Assembly (NCBI RefSeq): GCF_000320505.1
Contig: NZ_BAGX02000007.1
Span: 56,937 to 120,936, forward strand
Source of the DNA: Methanobrevibacter boviskoreani JH1
GTDB lineage: Archaea; Methanobacteriota; Methanobacteria; Methanobacteriales; Methanobacteriaceae
DNA length: 64,000 nt
Reading direction: 5' to 3'
Positions 32,081-40,031 of the stretch are shown piece after piece (positions within the stretch are counted from its first letter, which is position 1; each line of letters begins with the position of its first letter). The notes under the pieces are model-generated. The model did not search any database, had not been told where the DNA came from, and worked only from the letters and a program-made list of their open reading frames with translations. Made by a program: the position numbers and the translations under genes.

Positions 32081-32764
32081 ATGTTTAACAGAATAAGAGA
32101 GGATATTGTAACAGCTAAAATGAGAGATCCTGCATGTAGGAGTTCTATCGAAGTCTTATTTTGTTATCCTGGAGTTTATGCAATATGGTTCCATTTATTT
32201 AGTCACTGGTTATGGATTCACGGAGCTAAATTTTTAGCAAGATTTAATTCAACAATTGGAAGATGGTTAACTGGTGTTGAAATCCATCCTGGTGCTCTTT
32301 TAGGTAGAAGGGTTTTTATAGACCATGGTATGGGTGTTGTAATAGGTGAAACTACTATTGTTGGTGACGATGTGTTAATTTATCAGGGTGCCGTTTTAGG
32401 GGGTACTTCATTAGAGAAAAAGAAAAGACATCCTACTGTTGAGGATGCGGTTGTAGTAGGTGCAGGTGCTAAAGTAATGGGGGATATTACAATTGGTTAT
32501 TCCTCTAAAATTGGTGCTGGCTCTGTTGTGCTTAAAGATGTTCCACCACATTCAACCTGTGTAGGCATTCCTGGCAGAGTGGTTAAGTCTAAAACCAATT
32601 CATGTCCTTTAGATTTAGAACATAATAAACTTCCAGATCCTGTTAAAGATAAAATAAAATCTATTAATAAACGTCAATCTGATATTGAAAAAGAGATTAC
32701 GGCTTTAAGAGAATTATATACCGCACAGTATTCCGGAACCAAGTATGAAAATTTTAAAGAATAA
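32081..32764 (+). CDS. cysE: Serine O-acetyltransferase
   Basis: Makes O-acetylserine from serine and acetyl-CoA, the substrate of CysK. The left-handed beta-helix of hexapeptide repeats runs over about residues 60-165 ([33 protein letters not shown] and [16 protein letters not shown]). At 227 residues it is the shorter form, with a C-terminal charged helix. The start follows AGGTGATATCTA. A TATA-like box (TTTTATATATTA near 32011-32022) in the 180-bp gap suggests its own promoter besides possible read-through from cysK. Confidence 0.95.
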   Translation: MFNRIREDIVTAKMRDPACRSSIEVLFCYPGVYAIWFHLFSHWLWIHGAKFLARFNSTIGRWLTGVEIHPGALLGRRVFIDHGMGVVIGETTIVGDDVLIYQGAVLGGTSLEKKKRHPTVEDAVVVGAGAKVMGDITIGYSSKIGAGSVVLKDVPPHSTCVGIPGRVVKSKTNSCPLDLEHNKLPDPVKDKIKSINKRQSDIEKEITALRELYTAQYSGTKYENFKE

Positions 32765-33163
32765 TTTTTAATATTATTCCTAGATTCATTTTATTTATAA
32801 TATTATTGAACCTGGATAAAAGATTCATTATCAATTTAATTTAGGTGTGGACTTTTAGATTTTTTTTATTTTCTTAATTTTTTTTAATAAAAAATTATAT
32901 TTTATTTATAAGATTGGATTAATATTACAATGTTATATTTTCTTTATTTTTTAAAATACAGCTATTTTTGAATTTTTTTTTAATATTAACCAGTTAAATT
33001 AGCTTTTTTACGGCTAATTTCCCTTTAACATCATTATTTTATTATTGGATACTTTTATATACTAGAAAATTATAATAATATTTAAATAAGTTAACAATAG
33101 TAAAGTTTATTGATAAAAGTTGTAGAATTTATATATTTAAATAAAAAATATGAGGGGATTAAA
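32765..33163. other. Intergenic stretch before the Cys-rich regulator
   Basis: AT-rich. A TATA box, TTTATATA at 33054-33061, precedes the regulator gene. At 33091-33104 a degenerate copy of the sulfur operator (TTAAC-AATA-GTAAA) lies 40 bp after it. Confidence 0.45.
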
Positions 33164-33541
33164 ATGAAACCACCTTGTGAAATGGTAGTTTGGTATGTAA
33201 TTCCAGCAATTCGTTCTGAATTAGCTAAACAACTCTTATCTTTAGGTATGAAACAAAAAGATATCTCAGAGTTAATGGACATTACTCAACCAGCAGTTAG
33301 TCAATATATTACTGATAAAAGAGGTAGTGAGTTAGAACTTTCAGATGATGTTAAGGCATTAATAAGAAATTTTGCAATTGATCTTTATAAGGGGGATGCT
33401 AAAAAATTAGATATTATACCACGTACATGTGAGATATGTCGTTTTATTAAAGCGGAAGATGTAATGTGTCAATTACATCATGATAAAGGTAATATGCCCC
33501 TTGAATGTCATGCCTGCTTAGGTTCTAATATGAGATGTTAA
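33164..33541 (+). CDS. HTH transcriptional regulator with Cys-rich C-terminus
   Basis: DNA-binding protein of 125 residues, like the archaeal COG2522 family. The helix-turn-helix is at about 29-50 (GMKQKDISELMDITQPAVSQ). A cysteine-rich tail (C89, C92, C102, C115, C118, C125, plus C5 near the start) could bind a metal or an iron-sulfur cluster. The chosen ATG has GAGGGGATT upstream; an earlier TTG lacks one. It sits between cysE and tRNA-Cys, which suggests a role in cysteine, sulfide or Fe-S sensing. Which promoters it binds is not known. Confidence 0.85.
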   Translation: MKPPCEMVVWYVIPAIRSELAKQLLSLGMKQKDISELMDITQPAVSQYITDKRGSELELSDDVKALIRNFAIDLYKGDAKKLDIIPRTCEICRFIKAEDVMCQLHHDKGNMPLECHACLGSNMRC

Positions 33542-33617
33542 GATACTTTAACTTTTATTAAAACCTCTTTTTTATTTTTTATTTAAAAAAATTTATATGC
33601 TATGAAAAATACATAAC

Positions 33618-33625
33618 TTTATATA
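33618..33625 (+). promoter_or_regulatory. TATA box of tRNA-Cys
   Basis: TTTATATA, 43 bp before the first tRNA base, at the normal distance for a transcript beginning about 10 nt upstream of the mature 5' end. Confidence 0.6.
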
Positions 33626-33660
33626 CTAGTTTTTACTAAAATTATAATGTTGAATAAATT

Positions 33661-33732
33661 GGCAAGGTGACCGAGAGGCTTAGGTGCGTGGCTGCAGACC
33701 ATGATACTGGGGTTCAAATCCCTATCTTGCCT
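33661..33732 (+). tRNA. tRNA-Cys, anticodon GCA
   Basis: Folds as a 72-nt cloverleaf. The acceptor GGCAAGG pairs with TCTTGCC (last pair G-T); the anticodon stem CGTGG/CCATG encloses loop CTGCAGA with anticodon GCA; the T arm is TGGGG/CCCTA with loop TTCAAAT. The discriminator is T, as in tRNA-Cys generally. CCA is not encoded. It lies between the Cys-rich regulator and cysS, so charging enzyme, tRNA and cysteine synthesis genes are clustered. Confidence 0.95.
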
Positions 33733-33994
33733 TTAAATTATTTAATCTGACTTTTTTTTATTATTTAAGTTTCTTGTGATAGTTTTTATTATAAATTTTC
33801 ATTGATTTTTAGATATGTCCTACTATTTTTTTTTAAGAGATTACAAAATTTTATATGTTATAATTAAAAAAATATTAGTATTATATATTTAATAGACTTA
33901 AAAAATTATAGGATTCATGAATTCTTAAATTTAAATGTTTGAATACTATTTTTAATAATCAATTTTAATTTTATACAAAGAAATGGAGAATATT
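33733..33994. other. Spacer with cysS promoter
   Basis: AT-rich. TATA-like boxes TTTATATG (33850-33857) and TTATATATTT (33880-33890) precede cysS. The ATG at 33983 overlaps the ribosome site and is probably not the start. Confidence 0.4.
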
Positions 33995-35458
33995 ATGAAT
34001 AATAATAAGAAAGAAAATAATACTTGTTCACTTAAATTATATTCTACTTTAACACGTAGAAAAGAATATTTTAAACCAATTAATAAGAATATAGTAAAAT
34101 TCTTTGTATGTGGACCTACCGTTTATAATGATGCTCATATAGGTCATGGTAGAACTTATATATCTTTTGACATGATAAAAAGATATTTGGAATATAAAGG
34201 TTATTCAGTTATTTATATGCAAAATGTTACTGATATTGACGATAAAATTATCAATAGGGGAAAGGAAATCGGAAAGGTAAATGATGATTTAAGTTCAGTA
34301 TGTTTTGACCTTGCAAGAAAGTATGAACGTAGATATAATGAGGATATGGAATCCCTAAATGTTAAAGGTCTAAACCTTCAAATGAGAGCAACAGATCATA
34401 TGGATAAAATCATTAATCAAATTGAGAGATTAATAGAAAAGGGTTATGCATATGAAACAGATACAGGAGTTTATTTTCAGGTAAATAAATTCAAGGATTT
34501 TGCCAAATTGTCCAATAGGAAAATAGATGAACTTGAAGGTCATAGACTTCAGGAAGATAAAACTAAAAAGGATCCTAGGGATTTTGCTTTATGGAAGAAA
34601 AGGGATGGTATTGAATATTATGGTGAACCTGTATGGAGTTCCCCATGGGGTAAAGGTAGACCTGGATGGCATATTGAGGATACCGCAATTACTGAGGAAT
34701 ACTTTGGTGAACAATACGATATTCATGGTGGAGGTCTTGATTTAATATTCCCTCATCATGATGCAGAAATTGCACAGATGGAAGCGGTATCAGGTAAAAA
34801 ACCGATGGTTAATTATTGGTTACATACAGGATTTTTAAATGTTGACGGGGAGAAAATGTCAAAATCTCTTGGAAACTTTATTACAATTAGAGATTTACTT
34901 AAAGAAGTATCTCCAGAGACTTTTAGATTCTTTGTATTATCCACCCATTATAGAAGTCCTATAGATTTCTCAAAAGACAGTCTTCACCAGGCAGGTAAGA
35001 GTTTGGATAAGATTAAATCATATGTTGATGATGTTGATGAGATCCTAAATAGTGAATTTGAGGATGAGGATGTCATAGAGGATAAAATCGATTCCCTTGA
35101 ATCAACTAGTTATGATGTTTTAAAATCCACCATTGTTTCTTTCTTCAATGCAATGGATGATGATTTTAATACTCCTAAAGCTATCGCATCTTTGTTTGAA
35201 TTAATTAGTGAATCTAAAAGTCAGCTAAAAGACCTGGATATTAATGATATATTGGCTATTAAAGGATTTTTAGTTACTGTTAATGATATTTTGGGAATTA
35301 TTTTCCTAGATGATAATGGTAACAATGGAGATAACGAGGAAGCTTTACTTGATTTAATCGCAGACACCCGTAAAAAGCTTAGAGCTAATAAACAATATGA
35401 TTTATCCGATGATATCCGTGCAAAATTAACTGATTTAGGTTATGAAATTAGTGATTAA
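33995..35458 (+). CDS. cysS: Cysteinyl-tRNA synthetase
   Basis: Class I synthetase charging the tRNA-Cys encoded just upstream. HIGH is in NDAHIGHGRT, KMSKS is in GEKMSKSLGNF, and the zinc-site residues in FVCGPTVYND and GGGLDLIFPHHDAEIAQ are intact. The ATG at 33995 has GGAG 6 bases upstream and gives 487 residues; the ATG 12 bases earlier has no site. With CysK and CysE nearby, cysteine is made free and then charged directly, without the SepRS/SepCysS route. Confidence 0.95.
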   Translation: MNNNKKENNTCSLKLYSTLTRRKEYFKPINKNIVKFFVCGPTVYNDAHIGHGRTYISFDMIKRYLEYKGYSVIYMQNVTDIDDKIINRGKEIGKVNDDLSSVCFDLARKYERRYNEDMESLNVKGLNLQMRATDHMDKIINQIERLIEKGYAYETDTGVYFQVNKFKDFAKLSNRKIDELEGHRLQEDKTKKDPRDFALWKKRDGIEYYGEPVWSSPWGKGRPGWHIEDTAITEEYFGEQYDIHGGGLDLIFPHHDAEIAQMEAVSGKKPMVNYWLHTGFLNVDGEKMSKSLGNFITIRDLLKEVSPETFRFFVLSTHYRSPIDFSKDSLHQAGKSLDKIKSYVDDVDEILNSEFEDEDVIEDKIDSLESTSYDVLKSTIVSFFNAMDDDFNTPKAIASLFELISESKSQLKDLDINDILAIKGFLVTVNDILGIIFLDDNGNNGDNEEALLDLIADTRKKLRANKQYDLSDDIRAKLTDLGYEISD

Positions 35459-36025
35459 AAATTTCATTTCCTTAATTATTGATTTTAATATTAAATTCTT
35501 TTTTTTAATCTCTTTTTTATTGATTTTAGGTTTCTGCTGTTTTTCAGCTATTACTATCTTGTTGATTTTATATGTTTTTTAGCCATTTATTATTTTTTAA
35601 AAATTAATCATTTTTCCAATTTAATAACTTTATTATAATCTATTTTTTAATAGATTTTTAATTTTTAATTATTCTTTGATGATTATCTTTTTTATAAATT
35701 TATTTGGATATAAATATTCTGATAGTTTAAATAGTTCTGTTATTTTAGTTAATCATATTTTTGTTTAAATTAATTTCTTTATTTTTATCTTGTTTTTGGT
35801 TTATAGAATATATATAAACAGGATTTAAATAGTCTAATTTTTAATTTTTTTATTGACTTTAAAATTTAATATTTTTTTTTTTAAAAAGATTATCTGTAAA
35901 ATATTCTAATTATAATCTTCATTGGATTTAAATATCTAAAATAAATTTGGTATATGAAAAACAGTAGTTTGGTAATTTAAAAATTAGTTGCTTTGGTTTA
36001 AAAAAAGTTGGAAGTAGATTGGGAA
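35459..36025. other. Convergent intergenic stretch after cysS
   Basis: T-rich for about 150 bp after cysS, with TTTTTTATTGATTTT and TTTCAGCTATT segments like the repeat after the transporter ATPase gene. The rest is AT-rich. No gene seen. Confidence 0.45.
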
Positions 36026-37540
36026 TTATTTTCCTGCCTCTACTTCTTTGTTAATATAATTTTGTCTATGGTTTTGGATATATTCGTCATATTTTCTACA
36101 ACCGGGATCGCCTGCAAGGTAATCTCCAGTAATGGTATATGCTCTTGCTCTACATCCACCGCAGATGTATTTGGATTCACATTCGCTACAGCTATCTTTA
36201 AGAATATCTTTATTTCTTAATTCCTTTAGGACTTTACTGTTTGTCCAAATGTCGTCCATATCATCTTCTTTAATGTTTCCTACCCTAAGTATCTCATCAT
36301 GTGGGAAGAAGACACATGGGTAAATATCACCGTTAGGTTCTATACCAAGATAGAACCTTCCTGCACCACAGCCTCCAATAAATCTTGAAAGTTCCATCAT
36401 TGCAGGGTTACTGTATTCTACATTATAGAAGTGGGTAGGAATTAATCTTTTATCATCATCCCTATCAAGATCTGCAGGATTTGTATGGACAGCAATATCT
36501 GCAAATTGTGGGGCTGTAGATAATATTTGTAATTCTCCTTTACCATTTTCTCTATAGATTAAATTTAAAAGTTCCAATCTGTCCTCTGCAGTTAGATCTA
36601 ATTCCCTTGCCTCAGAACCTTTACCCGTTGGAATAAAGTTATATAACATAAACCATCCGACTTTTAGTTCTCTCATGAAATCAATCATATCGGGGATTTC
36701 ATTTTTGTTTTTCTGTGTAACTGTAGTTGAGACCTCGACAAATGCATCGGTTTCATTGAAGTTTTTTATGGCCTGTACTGCATGTTCCCAGGAACCAGGT
36801 ACCTGTCTAAATTCATCATGTGTTTTAGGGTTAAGACCATCTAAACTAATCTGTACGAATTGTAGACCTGCATCCACAATTTCTTGAACCTTCTCCTTTT
36901 TGGAGTATATGTAACCATTTGTTGCCATTGACACATACATTCCTAGACTGGAAGCATATCTAACATAATCCACTATATGTGGATCTGTACTAGGTTCTCC
37001 ACCTGAAAATGCAATTGAAATTACACCTGCATCAGCTAATTTTTTAATTCCTTTAAAAATTTCATCGGGACTAAGCTCATCATCACCTTTGCGTCCTGCG
37101 TTTTCATAACAATGTAGGCATTTAAAGTTACATTTTCTTGTAATGTTCCATACAATCTGGTAAGGTGCTCCAGGTACAAATGGTGTTTGTACACCAAATT
37201 TGGCCATACCCTGGAATGTAGTAACTAATCCTCTTATCCATGTCTCATCCTGCATTGCTTTCATGAAACTTTCTTCTGATGTATCAAAAGTGGATAAACC
37301 TTTGTTAATTATAAGTTTAATACTAGGAACTAATACTTTACATTTTAAACAGATATCATCTTGAAGTCCTACAATGTATCTTAGTGCAGATTCAAGTCTT
37401 GTTTCTCCACATTTATCACAATAGGAAAGTGCACTATTAAGAACTTTATGAGAGATTGAGCTGTTTACAATGTTTTCAAAGGTTTCTATCATTTGTTTTG
37501 TATTTGCAGCTTCTTCCTCTGGGGATTTATTTTTGCTCAT
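36026..37540 (-). CDS. Radical SAM/SPASM protein with N-terminal Cys motif
   Basis: A 504-residue radical SAM enzyme. The SAM cluster motif is C137-x3-C141-x2-C144 (CNFKCLHC), followed by SGGEPS, and the C-terminal SPASM region has many cysteines (CGAG, CSECESKYICGGC and GCRKY) for extra [4Fe-4S] clusters. A 125-residue N-terminal extension holds C41/C44 and C64/C67, a likely zinc or rubredoxin-like knuckle. The architecture resembles PqqE, AhbD and other peptide- or tetrapyrrole-modifying enzymes, but no small precursor-peptide gene is adjacent. Substrate unknown. The start has AGATGAT. Confidence 0.88.
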   Translation of the reverse strand: MSKNKSPEEEAANTKQMIETFENIVNSSISHKVLNSALSYCDKCGETRLESALRYIVGLQDDICLKCKVLVPSIKLIINKGLSTFDTSEESFMKAMQDETWIRGLVTTFQGMAKFGVQTPFVPGAPYQIVWNITRKCNFKCLHCYENAGRKGDDELSPDEIFKGIKKLADAGVISIAFSGGEPSTDPHIVDYVRYASSLGMYVSMATNGYIYSKKEKVQEIVDAGLQFVQISLDGLNPKTHDEFRQVPGSWEHAVQAIKNFNETDAFVEVSTTVTQKNKNEIPDMIDFMRELKVGWFMLYNFIPTGKGSEARELDLTAEDRLELLNLIYRENGKGELQILSTAPQFADIAVHTNPADLDRDDDKRLIPTHFYNVEYSNPAMMELSRFIGGCGAGRFYLGIEPNGDIYPCVFFPHDEILRVGNIKEDDMDDIWTNSKVLKELRNKDILKDSCSECESKYICGGCRARAYTITGDYLAGDPGCRKYDEYIQNHRQNYINKEVEAGK

Positions 37541-38067
37541 AAAATCATCTCGCCTATTTTTTTATAAAGTATTAACAAATTTATATTATAATCCTAATTT
37601 TTTAAAGATTATCTAATTTTATGAACTTATTTCACAAAATGTTCATTATATAAATATTTTTTCAATTATTATTACTATTTTTATAATTGATATACTTTAT
37701 TATTTTTTATAACTCTCTAATAAAAAAACGGTTGTTTGTTCACTTTTTAAAATTTGTCTAGACTATTATTTATTTCATTAATTTTATTTTATCAATTTAT
37801 TTCTCTTTTATTTTACAAAAAAAGTAATATGTTCAAGTTAAAGTCTTTTTTAAAGTTTTTTATTAAGATAAACTTGATGTGTAATTTATTCAATAGGTTT
37901 TTTTTATGGATTTTAATTTGATCCTAGGTATGATTAAAAAAATTAGTAATACTCTTTTCTTTGTTTTAAGGGTCTTAAAATTTCAATTGTCTAGATATCA
38001 GTTAGTTTTTGAATTGTTTTTTTTTTAAGTTTTAGAAAAAATTTTTAAGAATCTCCAAAAGATGGGT
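37541..38067. other. Intergenic stretch before the radical SAM gene
   Basis: The minus-strand promoter of the radical SAM gene is near 37647-37656 (TTATATAA). The rest is AT-rich with no frame resembling a precursor peptide, though very short ones cannot be excluded. Confidence 0.4.
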
Positions 38068-38089
38068 AAGTAGTGATTATTCACTACTT
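38068..38089 (-). terminator. Hairpin overlapping a stop codon
   Basis: Perfect 9-bp stem AAGTAGTGA/TCACTACTT with a 4-nt loop. Its 3' arm on the minus strand lies after the stop codon and its 5' arm encodes the last residues of the small membrane protein. T-rich sequence follows about 20 bases on. Confidence 0.55.
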
Positions 38090-38310
38090 CTGCCATCATC
38101 TTTATAGGCATAGTATGCTGCAATAATACCTATGATGAAATAAATAATTATGGCATACCATACATTAGGTTGTGTGAAATAGTAAATTGCATATGCAATA
38201 ATTAATGTGATAATCCATGTTGCTATTCCATAACCTGTCTTGCCTTGAGCAGCTTGACCTATTCCTGGTAGGAAAAAGGAGATAACTGCAGCACTTTTAT
38301 TACTAACCAT
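38077..38310 (-). CDS. Small TM2-like membrane protein, 77 aa
   Basis: Three hydrophobic stretches preceded by KSAAVISFFLPGIGQAAQGK, the LPGxGQ-type start of TM2/DUF5683-like membrane proteins. It ends in a charged YKDDGRSSE tail. The start used is the ATG with GGGATGAT just upstream; the ATG 9 bases earlier lies within that ribosome site. A strong minus-strand TATA box (CTTTATATATA near 38354-38364) would give a short leader. Role unknown. Confidence 0.75.
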   Translation of the reverse strand: MVSNKSAAVISFFLPGIGQAAQGKTGYGIATWIITLIIAYAIYYFTQPNVWYAIIIYFIIGIIAAYYAYKDDGRSSE

Positions 38311-38766
38311 TTTTATCATCCCTTTTAATTTCTAATTAAAAATGGTTTATATGTATATATAAAGCTTTCCTTTGTTATCTATCTTTTGTTTTATGTTTAA
38401 ACATTTATAACACTATATTTAAACATTTAATTTTATTTTGTTTAATGGATTTAGAATTAAAACTCTTTTATCCCTTTTTTATCTTATTTATTTCTTTAAT
38501 TCTTCTTATTTTTTCATTAATTTAATACCTTTTCAAACAATTTTAGTTTTAAGTAATGTTTTATTCTGGTTTATCGCTTTGGGTTATTTAAAAATTTTTT
38601 TCATGTTTTTATATTCTTAAAGTTAATCATGAACCATTTTTTGATTATTTGTTCATTCTAGGGTTTTAACTGTACAACATTGATATTTTGTACATATAAA
38701 AACTTTTATTTATTATTAAATACATACAATATTCTAAATTTTTTTTACAATTAGGAGGAAAAGAAA
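38311..38766. other. Divergent promoter region before tetR
   Basis: Contains the minus-strand TATA box of the small membrane protein, AT-rich sequence with an unconvincing 60-codon hydrophobic frame (38438-38620), and a dyad upstream of the TetR gene (38671-38694). Confidence 0.45.
38671..38694 (+). promoter_or_regulatory. Dyad operator upstream of the TetR gene
   Basis: TGTACAA-N10-TTGTACA, a perfect 7-bp inverted repeat typical in size of TetR operators. It abuts the TATA-like CATATAAAA (38693-38701) and lies 73 bp before the start codon, so self-control of the regulator is likely. Confidence 0.6.
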
Positions 38767-39336
38767 ATGGTTTCTAGAGGAAAAACTAATAAAACGGGTA
38801 TAGATGAAGCTTTAGTTAAGGCACTTGGAAATCTTCTAATTGATAATTCTATTGAAAATATTAAAGTTATAGACATCTGTAAGGAGGCAAATATTCCAAG
38901 AAGTACCTTTTATTATCATTTTAATGATAAATATGAATTATTGGAATATACGGTTAAGTCTTTAACTAGTAATATTGCAAATGAAGTGATTAATAATAAC
39001 CCCTCAAATATTAGGGAATATTATTCTAATTTAGAAAAGATAATTACTCATTATATTTATGATAATAAAGAGTTGTATTCCTCAATCATTCTTAAAAATG
39101 AAGATATGAGAACCCTTAAAATCTTAGGGGATATAATATCCGATGATCTTAAAGAAAGATTATATGAGGAGGAAGAAAAGGGTTATAAATTTAAATATCC
39201 TGTTGAGGTAGTTTCAGAATTTTACGTTGGTGGAATTTCAAGATTATCCTCATTTTGGATGAAAAATATTGATAAATATGGTCCTGATGACTTATATAGA
39301 TATTTGGATGAGTTAACAACTTCCTTATTTGAATAG
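38767..39336 (+). CDS. TetR family transcriptional regulator
   Basis: Regulator of 189 residues with an N-terminal TetR HTH (about 14-60, including IPRSTFYYHFNDKYELLEY) and a helical C-terminal ligand domain of the TetR_C type found in AcrR/DhaS-like proteins. The start follows AGGAGG. A TGTACAA inverted repeat is upstream. The next gene, 695 bp downstream, is ADP-forming acetyl-CoA synthetase, but no copy of the dyad was found there. Confidence 0.9.
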   Translation: MVSRGKTNKTGIDEALVKALGNLLIDNSIENIKVIDICKEANIPRSTFYYHFNDKYELLEYTVKSLTSNIANEVINNNPSNIREYYSNLEKIITHYIYDNKELYSSIILKNEDMRTLKILGDIISDDLKERLYEEEEKGYKFKYPVEVVSEFYVGGISRLSSFWMKNIDKYGPDDLYRYLDELTTSLFE

Positions 39337-40031
39337 ACTATCAAAATCAATATTTTTTATTTTTTTATTTTATTTTATTTTGGATCGTTTCTTACTAATA
39401 AGAGGAAATATTTTTAGAATTATATTATATTATATTATTATTTTAAGATTTTTTAAAGTACCCATTTTCATATTATTATAAATTATATGATTATCAGTTA
39501 TTTTTAATTGATTCTTTTCCAGATTTTAATAAAAACTGTAATATTTTTAATCTTTATTCATATTCACTTATTTTTTGTTTAAATGATATTTTTTAGTTGT
39601 TTTTTCAGTTTTCTTTTAATTTCTTATTTTTTTATATAAAATAATGGTTATTAATGAGAAATTATTTAAAACATCTTAAACTTATTATTATATAGGAAGC
39701 CGATTTAGTTTTTTTAATAAAATTTTTTTTATAAACTTTATAAATATCATTAATTTTTAATTATTTATAATGATAAATTATTTATATTACAATAATTAAA
39801 TAATACATGTTTATTAATTTGGAAACTAATCCCTATCGGATTTTTCCAAAAATTATTTAAATCTTAAAGTGAATTAATGATAAAATTAATCTAATGGCAA
39901 AAAAGATTACTATTTAGTTTAATTAGATTATAGTATGTTTGTTATATTAAATCAGAGTATAATGACTCTTTAATTCTAATTTTAAGTAATTTAATTTTTA
40001 ACTGAATTAGATTAACTATAGGAGACAAAAT
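39337..40031. other. Long upstream region of acetyl-CoA synthetase
   Basis: AT-rich. A TATA-like ACTTTATAAATA is near 39734-39745, so the leader may be about 260 nt. It contains a strong hairpin (39818-39850) and weaker inverted repeats (AATCTAAT near 39889 with ATTAGATT near 39922; AGAG/CTCT near 39955). No coding sequence seen. Confidence 0.5.
39818..39850 (+). other. Stem-loop in the acetyl-CoA synthetase leader
   Basis: Outer stem TTTGGAAA/TTTCCAAA (8 bp), inner stem ATCC/GGAT, internal bulge CTA against T, loop CTATC. It lies 180 bp before the start codon in a region that is otherwise almost only A+T. Confidence 0.55.

Noticed and set aside
38438..38620. 60-codon hydrophobic open frame before tetR
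   Set aside because: Rich in Phe, Leu and Ile as expected from T-rich DNA, with no ribosome site and no recognisable domain.
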